NCBI RefSeq assembly: GCF_001411555.2
Contig: NC_049912.1
Location: 18,584,341 to 18,648,340 of the forward strand
DNA: 64,000 bases
Reading direction: 5' to 3'
DNA from: Juglans regia
Taxonomy: Eukaryota > Streptophyta > Magnoliopsida > Fagales > Juglandaceae
Part shown: in pieces, positions 21,009-32,313 of the stretch
How positions within the stretch are numbered: the first letter of the stretch is position 1
Layout: each line of letters opens with the position of its first letter
Program-made: the position numbers and the translations under genes
Notes under the pieces: generated by a model
What the model was told of the DNA's origin: nothing
The model's database searches: none
Seen by the model: only the letters and a program-made list of their open reading frames with translations

Positions 21009-21830
21009 AAAATAATGTTAATGGAAAACCACACACACTCTTTTACGTGTTTACACTCAAATAATGACACTTCACTCGTGTTTCACTCTAAATTGACTTT
21101 TTTTCGATAATAGTCTCACACTCTCTTATCTTTTACCTCAATAGTTTCTCCGCTCAAGTTCTTTAAGAACTAGTTGAACTAAAATCAAGATAATACAACT
21201 TTGTATTATTTCAACCAGTAATATAGATCCAAGAAACAAGGAAGGAATAAAATGACACAAGACTCAATGAATTTATACGAGGGACAGAGTAATTATAAGA
21301 CAAGATACCAACTAGAAAGATGTATTCAGCCCCTTTGATGATAAAGCTCAATCAATAAATGTATTTCTTTCTATTTGTTGTAACTATGTAACAATCTTTG
21401 AGTATGCCACCTTTTCTTTTTCTTCCTTTTTTTTTTTTTTTTTTGAATTTTCTTTTCCTTTTCTTTCCTTTCTTTTCTTTTCTTTTCCTTTTTCTTATCT
21501 AATTCAATCACAAACAGCAATACTCAATTGTGAAAATTAAGTAATTGAATTCAAGTACACAAGAATTGATAACGAAATAGAAGAGAATCCAATGGAACGG
21601 CACTCCAAGCAATTGAAAAACTTAGAGATGCATTAAACTCTAGAATTTTGAAACTCAAGGTGATGTAAATTTCAACCAAACCCAAAACCCTAAAAATTTT
21701 GGTAGCCTACTTTTTGTTTCTACATTTTTTTTTCAACCCTAGAACAATGTAGCCCTAGAATTAAATTTAAGGATGCAAGAAACTAAAAAATAGAATTATA
21801 CCTGATGGAAATCTTGCTCTGAATATCAAA
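21009..21830 (-). other. 5' leader of the 18-22.7 kb element
   Basis: Untranslated region between LTR and gag. It contains T/C-rich runs (21411-21500). Next to the LTR, on the minus strand, TTTGATATTCAGAGC looks like a decayed initiator-Met primer binding site. Confidence 0.5.
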
Positions 21831-22694
21831 TGATATGAACCCGCGGGAATGAAATCCCTTGAACCCACAATCAATTTGAAAACTATCTAAGAAAGCCAAA
21901 ATCAAGTCAATAGATGGAAAATCTAGATTCGATGAGAACTCGTTTCAAGAACCTAGATTATATTAAAATCTAGACCCGTTGAAGAACCCGTCTCAAGAAC
22001 CCGAATTACAAAGAAAAACGTCACAAAGGTTGTGATTTACCTTTGATAAGTTCAAAAGTTCAATTAAGAACAAGAGGAGTAAAACTCAACTCACAATGAA
22101 TAATTTCATCAAATTTCTTAAACTTCATAACATGAGGCAACAATGAGTATTTAAAGCAAAACTTAATCAAACCCTAGCCAAATAAATCACCATCTTCCAA
22201 AAATGACCATGGATGAACAGTGCCCCTGCTACAGTACTCGTTACAGTATAACCCTAACTCTAGTTCAATAAAATAATAACTTTCCAAATAAGCCATTGGC
22301 CAAAATACAAGGTCTTCCCAAAAAACCCTAATTCATAAGAAATAAGACATATGTAGGTCAAGCATTCTCAAACCCAAATATTCTAGACTAATTCATATAA
22401 CTAATAAAATAAGCCCCTTTAATGAAATAAACAAGTCCATGACCTTTAATCACATAATATAATAATAGGCCTTAATTTATGTTGCACTGTTCCATAGCTT
22501 GTATCACGTGCATGATCACTAGATCTCCTTCTCTCAAGCCCATATTGAATATTTGGCTCTTGCTAGACTCGTCCCAAGTGGATTGCACCAATCCTTGCAT
22601 TGCTTCCTTGACCTTCTTAGCTCTTGATCTTGTAATTGGTTTATCTAGAACTTGCAAAGGATCTTTAAGTCTAGGCCCACTTTGGTTCCCATCA
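21831..22694 (-). repeat. 5' LTR of the 18-22.7 kb element
   Basis: 864-bp repeat with TG...CA ends (TGATATGAAC to CCATCA), homologous to 18065-18930. Confidence 0.9.
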
Positions 22695-22699
22695 CGTAT

Positions 22700-25572
22700 G
22701 CATATAAAAATCAATCAAGGTTTTATTTTTCAAGAAATTCAAAAATTATAAAAGCACTAAAGTTCAAGCATAACTAAAAATCTTCTATTAGCGATCAACA
22801 GAAGTTATAGTTAAGAAAGAGTTGTTGATCTTACATAAGTGACGATCTTGATCCATAAATGACTTTTTTCTTGATGAAAAGATTAGCTGGTCATACTCTT
22901 TCTTTCGCTTCCTATTTCTCTCTAAGTTTTACTTAACTAAAGAAGAAGAAGATGAAGTGGGCAGGTTGGAAAGTGCTCTGGTGTGGAGTTGAGTTAGCAT
23001 GTTGACCAACTGAAAGAAAGAAAATGAAGCTCGTTCGTCTATATAGCCTTCACCCCCAACAATAGGTGTGTCATGCAGTGTTAATAAAGTTGTGAGGTGT
23101 CTAGCTTCTAAATATGAGGTGTCATGTGCTGTGTTGTGCAATGTGGCAACACATGCAACATTTTAAACACTCAAATAGCTTCGTTGTGCATGCAAGCTTA
23201 AAGGTTCGTCAAAACATTTAAGCCCTTTAGTTGCCAACACTTTGCTCCCTAAGCAGGGCCCGCCTAACATGTTGCTCGCCTCTATTGCTTGCTTCTTGCC
23301 TACTATACATCAATCTTCATGGGGCGAGATGAAGTTTCCCGTGCCCATTTCTGCGAGACTTCACCCCGAGTTTCAAATGGGTAGAGGGATTCCTTGTGAA
23401 TGATTGGGGTAGGGTGGTATCGTGTTGGCCTCACCTGACTGTTGAGATGCAGAATCCCACAGTGTATCATGTGTTGTTGTCGTCGAATTGGTTGGTTGGG
23501 TAGACATTTCCCTATGCAACATGTTGTCTCTATGTAGGAGTCACTTGCATTGGGGTACATGCGAGTTGGCTCGCACCATGCTGATTGGGTAAAAGGGATT
23601 TCCGCAAGGTCGAGCAGTGGAGCAACTCATCCCCTGTGCCCCACAGGCGATCAAAATGTATGTGTGATAGAAGATGTCTGCATGAAGAACATCTATGTGA
23701 TGAATCTCTATGTGTTGGTAGTTGTACCAAGCGAAACCCATATGATTTTATGGATTTGACTTACTAGAGCAACGGGTGATTACTCACCTAAATAGTACTC
23801 ATGCTTAGTATATTGCATCAACTGGAAACTCTTAGAGGGTGATTCATCGCCAAGTTTTAAGGACCCATGTGTCTGTGACCTTGAGACTCCAAGGCATACA
23901 TGCACGTGTTCCCTCATTATTTATATGAACTATTTATTGCATTTTCAGGAGCATCATTTTTCATTAGTAGATTTTGTCATGGCTCTCTAACCTACTTATG
24001 GTTTCATTTTCGGAACCATATATTTTGATGTAGAGTTAGGACTAGGAGTGATGCCTGAGGAGGAAGAGTCGAGCCGCCCCCGAACCTTGAAGATGGAGGC
24101 TTGTCTCAATTGTAGGCATCATTCATTATTTTGTGTTATATTTAGCATTTTGGAAAAGGGTGACCAACTGTATTCAGTATGCCACCTACTAGACAATGAA
24201 CACTCTATTTTGGGATTGTGTGTAACTCTATGTTAATATTTATAGGGAATGGTAGTAATTTTTTTTTTTTTTAATTTGTTTTAGACTCTAGTACTACAAG
24301 GTCTAATTACTGGCTAAACCTTTATCTTTTCCCTTGTGATCTTATACCTATATCCCTTACATGCACTTCCATGCGAATAAGGCACGCCTAACTTGATTAA
24401 ATCCAAAGTATTGATCGTTTGGCTGGCACCCTCGGCACCACGGAACCTTGTCAGGACCTGTACACCAGGGATAGGACGCCACACATATCCTTAATGGTCT
24501 TTACACATTTTTATCCCTTTGTCTTAGGGTTAGTGACCCTTGTAGTCATGGCTCTTTCCATGACTAGGGGATAAGACCCTAACCTCATCAGGAATGGTTC
24601 ATCACTAGTTACACTGCTAGTGATGTGTTTTGGCATTGCAGCCCACCCTTTAATCTCATGGTATCGTCTTCACTCTCATGGCCATGTTATTTACCTCAAC
24701 AATCATATGCAATCATGCATTTTTTTTTTTTTTTCTTTCCTTTAACCTTACCTTATCTTCCCTTTCATTAATTGAAAATACTTATCATATCCTAGAGTAT
24801 CCAATCCCATTATTAGTCATGCAATTTCACATTTACATGCAAACTACCTTAATAATAATAGGGTCTATGAATAGGAGCTATCAAAGATGGCTCATACATA
24901 TATGTATACTTTTATAAACATATATAATACCATACATCTATGAAATGACGTAGGAAAAACATTATCATTGTCACTTACCTCAATCTTTGTGCAAAGTAAG
25001 CTAATTGTGCATGTCACCAAACGTCAATGGGAACCTATACACATTCATGTGATCGAATAAGCTTCTCTTTATGTCAAATGAAACATGAAACATGCATCAT
25101 GTAACTAGGTCCAAAGGATGAACCATGTGCCTAAGTCCTCCCGAGTTCAACCCTAGTTTTGGGTTTAACCTTTAACCTAATCTTTATGATTTGCACTCAT
25201 CTCTTTGTGCACTCATGGATCATAACCTAAGACCTTAAATATCTGACCAATTTAACCTTATTTGATATAAATTCATTCACATGAAATATGGCCTAATCTT
25301 CGAAAGTTGGTCCTCCAACCCTAATGGTCGAAACTTGCCTTCTCACTCTACTACTTGAAACCTCAAGTGGTTCTCCTCCCTTAATTACAATAGCTCTGGG
25401 TGACTCATATTCCACTCTTTGAATCCATGTATAGCCACTCAAGTTTCTACCTTCAATTTCTGAAGCCCCACTCACCTTTAACCTAACTTCACAGTGACCT
25501 GATTGTATCACCTTATACCCGAATCTCTCTCTCACTCCTATTCACACTTTCTCTTGATTTAGCCCTCATTAA
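22700..25572. other. Gene-free, repeat-derived DNA
   Basis: Continuation of the host DNA at 16.1-18.06 kb. Around 24010-24110 is a 'gaggaggaagagtcgagccg' stretch like the purine-rich part of LTR relics at 12.6 kb. The small open frames at 23.3-23.8 kb overlap on both strands and match nothing I know. Short homopolymers lie at 24257-24270 and 24720-24734. No exon with credible splice sites was seen. Confidence 0.35.
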
Positions 25573-27617
25573 GGCTATGTTTGGGTACCAAACATTCCTC
25601 GACACTTTTCAAATATTCTCATACTTTTAAAAATACTTTACATACCAAACAACTTAAAATACTCTCAATGGGACCCACAAACCCACTTCAATCTCTACTC
25701 ATAACTATTCACAAACATTCTATAATACTTATCACTATTACATATAAATAAAAAATAAAATCACTATAATATTTATCACTATTAAATATAAATATTATAA
25801 TATATAAATAAAAAATATTTATCACTATTATATATAAATAAAAAATAAAATCACTATAATATATAAATAAAAAATAAAATCACTATAATATATAAATAAA
25901 AAATATTTATCACTATTATATATAAATAAAAAATAAAATCACTATAATATATAAATAAAAAATAAAATCACTATAATATTCACTATTAAATATAAATAAT
26001 AAATCATTATAATATATAAATAATAAAAAATCACTATAATATATAAATAAAAAATAAAATCACTATAATATATAAATAAAAATATTTATCACTATTATAT
26101 ATAAACAAAAAATAAAATCACTATAATATTTATCACTATTAAATATAAATAATAAAATCATTATAATATATAAATAATAAAAAATCACTATAATATATAA
26201 ATAAAAAATATTTATCACTATTATATATAAATAAAAAATAAAATCTCTATAATATATAAATGAAAAATAAAATCACTATAATATATAAATAAAAAATAAA
26301 ATCACTATAATATTTATCACTATTAAATATAAACAAAAAAATCATTATAATATATAAATAATAAAAAATCACTATAATATATAAATAAAAAATAAAATCA
26401 CTATAATATATAAATAAAAAATATTTATCACTATTATATATAAATAAAAAATAAAATCACTATAATATATAAATAAAAAATAAAATCACTATAATATATA
26501 AATAAAAAATAAAATCACTATAATATATAAATAAAAAATAAAAACTATAATATATAATAAATAAAAAATAAAATTACTATAATATTTATCACTATTAAAT
26601 ATAAATAAAAAATAAAATCATTATAATATATAAATAAAAAATAAAATCACTATAATATATAAATAAAAAATAAAATCACTATAATATATAAATAAAAAAT
26701 AAAATCACTATAATATATAAATAAAAAATAAAATCACTATAATATATAAATAAAAAATAAAATCACTATAATATATAAATAAAAAATATTTATCACTATT
26801 ATATATAAATAAAAAATAAAATCACTATAATATATAAATAAAAAATAAAATCACTATAATATATAAATAAAAAATAAAATCACTATAATATATAATAAAT
26901 AAAAAATAAAATTACTATAATATTTATCACTATTAAATATAAATAATAAATAAAATCATTATAATATATAAATAAAAAATAAAATCACTATAATATATAA
27001 ATAAAAAATAAAATCATTATAATATTTATCTCTATTATATATAAATAAAATATAAAAACACTAAAATATATAAATAAAAATAAAATCACTATTATATATA
27101 AATAAAAAAATAAAATACCATAATATTTATCACTATTATATATAAATTAAAAATAAAATCACTATAATATATAAATAAAAAATAACATTACTATAATATT
27201 TATCACTATTATATATATATATAAATAAAATCATTATAATATTTATCACTATTATATATAAATTAAAAATAAAATCATTATAATATTTATCATTATTATA
27301 TATAAATTAAAAATAGAATCATTATAATATTTATCATTATTATATATAAAAGTAAAATAAAATCACTACAATATTTATTAATATTAAAAAATCACTATAA
27401 TAAAATCATTATAATATTTATTATTAAAAATCAAATCACTATAATATTTATGGGACCCACATATTTTTCAACTACTTACTCAAAAGTCAACAACTCAACA
27501 TACTTCACACATCCAAACAACTCAAAATACTCTCAATGGGACCCACAAACTCACTCCAATCTCTACTCATAACTATTCACAAACATTCTCAACACTTTTC
27601 AACATCCAAACGTACCC
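25573..27617. mobile_element. Tourist-like element with an expanded internal satellite, 2045 bp
   Basis: The left end GGCTATGTTTGG and reverse-complemented right end GGGTACGTTTGG are inverted repeats, flanked by TAA on each side (25570-25572 and 27618-27620). Subterminal segments at about 25646-25721 and 27513-27590 are near-identical direct copies (ACTCTCAATGGGACCCACAA). Between them lies the satellite listed next. There is no transposase, so it is non-autonomous. Confidence 0.7.
25730..27450. repeat. AT-rich satellite array, about 29-bp unit
   Basis: Roughly 1.7 kb of tandem repeats based on two interleaved motifs: AAAATCACTATAATATATAA followed by ATAAAAAAT (29 bp), and a variant with ATTTATCACTATTA. 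Copies near the middle (26620-26780) are almost identical; those near the ends are more diverged. Confidence 0.9.
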
Positions 27618-27620
27618 TAA

Positions 27621-28008
27621 GTCTCGTTTGGATGTTGAGATTAGATTGCATGACATGAAAAATTGTGAATAGTAGTGTAATAGTTTGTGAATAGTAGTTC
27701 CTTGGTTTAAGTTAAAATGTTTTATGGAGTTTTGGAAAAAAGAGAGAAAAAAAGTTGAATTAAAATATTATAAAGTTAAAATACTATTAAAATATTACTT
27801 TTTAATATTATTTTTATTTTTGGATTTGAAAATTTTGAATTATTTTGTGTGTTTTGTTTGAGAATTTGGAGAAATTGTAATTATTAGATAATGATTAGAT
27901 GGGAAAATTAAAAATTTGAAACTGAAAAGTGTTTATATTTGTGGTGTTTAGATATTGAGATGAGATGTGATGAAATGAGATGAAACCATCTTGCAATCTA
28001 AATGGGCC
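27621..28008. mobile_element. MITE abutting the satellite element, 388 bp
   Basis: Left end GTCTCGTTTGGATGTTGAGA, reverse-complemented right end GGCCCATTTAGATTGCAAGA. The flanking TAA at 27618-27620 is shared with the neighbouring element, and TAA follows at 28009-28011. The AT-rich interior contains the TATTATTTTTATTTTTGGA motif common to the MITEs at 28.5 and 60.7 kb. Confidence 0.65.
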
Positions 28009-28011
28009 TAA

Positions 28012-28470
28012 GGATCATGATCACCGTCCACTATGCTCCACCATCATGAAACCATCAATACACATTAGGGTTACACACCTAAACGACATCAACTACTAAT
28101 CATGCCCTTCTAGGTTTTGCCCTAAACTTATGCATCCTCTATTCCACTCGGTTCATGAATCTAAGACCCATTATTTGGATGGGATTACAACTATTTCAAT
28201 GAAAATAATTTATGCAATAGAGATCCATACCAAAAGTTAAGGCGTTTGCACCAATTTATAGGCCAAAAAGGGTGTTCCTTGGTTGGTGGCATTGCACCAC
28301 TAGGTGTATGGCGGCTCACCAGTGATGCTAGGCGGCTCCAAGAAATCCTTGGTGGTTGTAGCATAGATTATAGGTGGTGGGGGTTGAGTGCATGCGGCAA
28401 AGTGTGTGTGCGTGCACAACAACATAGGGTTGAACTCGGGAGGACTTAGGCACATGGTTGGAATATTTAT
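28012..28470. other. Gene-free interval
   Basis: The 67-codon frame at 28246-28449 shows no known motif and no splice context. Nothing else is recognised. Confidence 0.3.
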
Positions 28471-28653
28471 GGGGAGGTTTGGATAGTGAGTTGAGATGAA
28501 AGTTTAAAATTAAATAAAATATTATTTTCTTAATATTATTTTTATTTTGGAATTAGAAAAAATTTAATTTTTTATTGTGTTTTATACGAGAATTTAAGAA
28601 AGTTTTAAAGATTAGATGAGTTGAGATGGTTTTGATATCCAACAAGGCTCAAT
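28471..28653. mobile_element. MITE, about 183 bp
   Basis: Opens GGGGAGGTTTGGATAGTGAG and closes with a complement of GAGCCTTGTTGGATATC. The middle has the TTAATATTATTTTTATTTTG motif shared with the 27.6 and 60.7 kb copies. No clean target duplication was found. Confidence 0.5.
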
Positions 28654-29605
28654 CCTCATTAGTTCAACCATAATATGTGTGCGCGCGCAAATGCAACGAC
28701 ATGAATAATAGGAAACATGCACAAAGTACCTAGGGCAAGTTGGGGGTTACAAAAAAACCTAATAGAAAATAATCAAGTATTGGTTTTTAGATGAAGTAAA
28801 AGGGAAATTGAAATGTTCGAGAGAGAGACAAATTCTAGGCAAAATACAAAGAGTTTTCAAAATGCAGAGAGAATCAGTGTCTTTTTTACAAAATTCTCTA
28901 GATGTGCTTCATTACTCGTTTGCATACACAAACACACTAACGACATGATCCATCATTAACATAAATCTAAAAGGTTTCAACTATAGGAAAGTACTTTATA
29001 AACAGATGTACACGAGAAAATAACATATTAATTTATAGCCTCTTGGTTAATTGAAATAACTAGATACTTTACAGAGTTCTGTTACATATAGTCACTTTTG
29101 CGTACTCTTTGTGCATTCCACTAATGTAATTGATCAAAACAGTTATTTTATATTTAAAAAAATTATGCAGTCAATCATATTAATAGAATGCGCAAAAAAG
29201 TACACAAAAGCAACTACATATAGAGTTTTTGTACTTTATAATTTGAAGAACAAAAATCTCTATAACAATCCAAAAATAAAAAGAGCATATATCAACTCTT
29301 GTGGTACTCTTCAACAATGGAAGTGGCAATGACTGGAGAGGACTATAACCATTGTCTTGCAATATAACAGTAGTCATTGATAGAATCTACGATATTAATT
29401 TAGATTTTTTTGGGGTTTTGATGTTGGATAATTTTTGGTCTAATATTCCTTGTAATGAGAATTAGGTCAAACGATTATCAAACAATCCAAAAAGTTTTAC
29501 TTTTAAAAAATTGAGAGTTTTTTAATGAACTTTTTGTAAGACACCCCTTGTGGTTTGGCCTATTTTGATCTATCGATGTATGAGTTTTTTTACAATGATG
29601 ACCCA
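28654..29605. other. Gene-free interval
   Basis: AT-rich intergenic DNA with no recognisable exon, RNA gene or terminal-repeat element. The overlapping frames at 29.1-29.4 kb on both strands have no support. Confidence 0.3.
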
Positions 29606-30020
29606 GTAAGCTAAGGGTAAGAAAAATTTTATTCATCATTCTCACACTACACACCACACATAATTTTTTTTTCTCTTATTAAATATGTGGTGTATAGATA
29701 AAAAAAATAGAAGAAATCAATTAATTTAAGAAGAATAAAACTATAAAAAATAAATAAATAAATAAAAATAAGTGTGGTGTATGTGTGTGTGGATGATGAA
29801 TAGCAAAACTCTTATTAAAAAAAAAATTTCTATTCATCATTCCCTGCACACACCACACTTTTTTTTTAATTTTTTCTTACCAAACTTGTGGTATATAGAT
29901 TATGAATTTATGAGTAGAACAATTCAATTAGTTTAGGAAGAATAAAACTGAAAAAACAAAAAATAAATAAAAATATATATAGTGTGTGGTGTGTGAGGAT
30001 AATGAATGACAAAACTTTTA
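29606..30020. mobile_element. Two tandem fold-back MITEs
   Basis: Each copy (about 29612-29816 and 29817-30020) starts near ATTCATCATTC followed by CACACACCACAC. It ends with the inverse, GTGTGGTGT followed by GATGATGAATAG, so each can fold on itself. The interiors carry AGAAGAATAAAACT. The two copies lie head to tail. Confidence 0.65.
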
Positions 30021-30499
30021 TTAGAAATAGTATCCTTTGTCTATTGTTCTGCCATCACTGTCAACGAAAATTACGTGGACCAATCGTAGTGGTTGCAGAC
30101 ACCACGGGTGGCTATTAATTTCAATTTTTTAAAAAATTTAAAAATAGATATTGGAGGGTCATATTTCTAATAAACATGTACCACAAGGGGTTATTGCTAT
30201 AAAAACGTTAAATCAAAATAGGTCGAAGTGAATGGAGTGTTTGCTAAATTATCATACTTTATGCATAACGTATTTTTGTGGTTTTCTTATTATTTAGTAG
30301 TAAAATAGTTTTTGAAATTTATTCATAGATCATTACTTTTTGAAGGTTTGTATTATGATAGATATTGAAGAGCCAACATTTTATCCTTGCTCTCATATTG
30401 AGACTAGAGAGAGAAGATCAACTTGACTTAATTCCTCGACCTAGTCTTTAATACTATATCGTTTAATGCGATGGGAGAAGTTTTTATTTTGTCATTTTT

Positions 30500-30700
30500 T
30501 CTTTTAGAATTTTGCTATTTGTCATTCTCACACACCACATATCATATTTATTTTTATTTATTTTATTCTTCTTACACTAATTGAATTTTTTTTTACTCAT
30601 CATCCATACACCACACATTTAATAAGAAAAAAAAAATAAAAAAATTATATGTAGTGTATTATATAAGAATGATGAATAGAATTTTTCTTTCATCAATGCA
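30500..30700. mobile_element. Fold-back MITE, third copy (inverted)
   Basis: The same CACACACCACA and GATGATGAATAG ends and the TTATTCTTCTTA interior, in the opposite orientation to the copies at 29.6-30.0 kb. Confidence 0.6.
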
Positions 30701-30884
30701 ACGAGTTTGGGCTCATCATGACCAATCCCAATGGGCAAATCAACCTTCGATTCGCCCATGCTGGACAAAAGTATATATTACGAGAGATTAATCTAGTTTG
30801 TGTCAAATGACTCAAGTAAAACTAAGTTTACTTTCATCCCATTATTTCATGTAGTGTCTGTATTGAATTTATGAGTTGTGTTAG

Positions 30885-31080
30885 AGAATAGAGATTGCCA
30901 ACCTTAGCTACTCATCATCCCCCATACTACACTATTTTTATTTTTTATTTTGGTTTTATTCCTTTTAAACTAATTGAATTCTTCTATTCATTATCCATCT
31001 ACCACACATTTGATAAGGAAAAAAAAATCATATGTGGTGTGTGATATAAGATGATAAGTAAAAATTTTCATATGTAAAAT
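30885..31080. mobile_element. Fold-back MITE, fourth copy
   Basis: A diverged member with CTACTCATCATC, ATACTACAC, TATTCATTATCC, and TGTGGTGTGTGATATAAGA at the far end. Confidence 0.55.
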
Positions 31081-31249
31081 ATCAAATTCAACCTTAATGC
31101 TAGAGATAATATTAGAAATAGAATAAAGATAAAATTTTATTTGAATATCATCCTTACTAAATTAAGGAGATTTTACAAAAGCCAAGGTCATAAGGTCAGG
31201 TCTCCAAGTGAGAGAACAGATTCGAACTCCCACCCCAGTTAAAAAAAAA

Positions 31250-31283
<34 letters not shown>

Positions 31284-31365
31284 AAAAAAAAAAAAGAGAA
31301 AAAAAAGGATTTTACAAAGTAATTATCACAAGACTTATCATATCTCACTAGTGTCTATATAATCC

Positions 31366-31700
31366 CTGTAAATAAGGAATCATGCCTAGTTTGATTAATT
31401 AAAAATAATACATATGTAGTCTTCAAAATTTTACACAACAAATGCATTCAAACTGACCTGCTAGAGATCTTGTCTAAACTCTAGAGCCTAAAGTGAGAGA
31501 AATAGACACACAAACTGGTTAATGCAAATTAGGAATCGTGCCTTGTTTGATTAATTAAGAATAATAAATATGTATTCCTCGCGATTTTACACAACAGATG
31601 CCTTTAAACTAACTTGCTAGAGTTCTTGTCTAAACTCTACAACCTAAAGTGAGAGAGATAGACACACAAATTGATTCTGCAAATAAGGAATCGTGCCTAG
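31366..31700. repeat. 155-bp tandem repeat, just over two copies
   Basis: The motif AGGAATC(A/G)TGCC(T/A)(A/T)G recurs at 31375, 31531 and 31686. The intervening sequence (CTAGAG...CTTGTCTAAACTCTA) is largely conserved. An A-rich stretch with AAAAC units lies just before it (31240-31300). Confidence 0.75.
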
Positions 31701-31789
31701 TTACTATAAATATGCTATGAGACCAACTTTATATATCTCTTCCACTTTAAACCCAAATTCGAATAAGAACTGTAACGAATCTAAATCAG

Positions 31790-32221
31790 ATGCAAACCAT
31801 CATGGGAGAAGTCCTGACCCAAAAAAGCCAAAGACTCATGGAAAATAATAGGCTCGTTTACTGCCACAATTTTTCATGGTCAAGACCTGCATCCATGGCT
31901 TCTGTATTTGGTATACAAGCTAGCTTGTATCATAGGAGAGGGAGGAGTAAAACAAATAACAGCCGGTTTCGATTGTGTCATAGTTGCTCAGGCCAACTAA
32001 AGAAACTTTCAATAGAAAGTGGCTATTATATTACCTTAGAGCATACACTTAAAACATCTCAACAGTTAATAGCAACAAATAGCAGCAGTGCCAAAATCAA
32101 TATAGAGAGAGCAAAAGAGACTCTAGCTAAGAAGTTCAGATCATGCAGGTCAAGGAATTCTGTCTCTGTATGGTACAAGGATTGCCTTCTTATATTTTCT
32201 CTTGAGTCTCCTTTTTTTTAA
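31790..32221 (+). CDS. Unrecognised 143-codon open frame
   Basis: I do not recognise this protein. It starts MQTIMGEVLTQKSQ and has an internal Met at MASVFGIQASLYHRR. It is rich in Ser, Arg and Lys, has four Cys, and shows no clear membrane segment or known motif. A TATA-like stretch (CTTTATATATCTC, about 31725-31737) lies some 60 bases upstream. It ends 92 bases before the FCF2 stop codon on the opposite strand, so it would overlap the FCF2 3' untranslated region. A 432-bp open frame in AT-rich DNA is modest evidence. It may be an orphan gene, a long non-coding RNA or chance. Confidence 0.25.
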   Translation: MQTIMGEVLTQKSQRLMENNRLVYCHNFSWSRPASMASVFGIQASLYHRRGRSKTNNSRFRLCHSCSGQLKKLSIESGYYITLEHTLKTSQQLIATNSSSAKINIERAKETLAKKFRSCRSRNSVSVWYKDCLLIFSLESPFF

Positions 32222-32313
32222 CTAGATATTTCTGACTCTTAACATGACACCAACAATCCTCTTCAATGTGGATCACAGTTGAGAAAAATCTGATAAAAAA
32301 TGGCGAAGATATG

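Larger units (their letters stand above)
18065..22694 (-). mobile_element. Degenerate Ty3/Gypsy element with both LTRs, 4630 bp
   Basis: Flanked by a perfect 5-bp duplication CGTAT (18060-18064 and 22695-22699). LTRs lie at 18065-18930 and 21831-22694. On the minus strand the internal part holds a gag N-terminus, a protease tail, a Lys/Glu/Ser-rich repeat linker, a gap where reverse transcriptase should be, the end of RNase H, the integrase zinc region, a minisatellite in place of the integrase core, and the integrase C-terminus. The LTRs differ at roughly 30 positions in their first 330 bp by eye, so insertion is old. It cannot encode its own replication and would need helpers. Confidence 0.9.

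Noticed and set aside
25730..27450. Scaffold attachment region or replication origin
   Set aside because: AT-richness alone is not evidence; the tandem structure and terminal repeats explain the tract.
31200..31300. SINE with A tail (GATTCGAACTCCCACC before an A-rich run)
   Set aside because: The B-box-like motif is in the wrong orientation relative to the A run, and no A box or flanking duplication was found.
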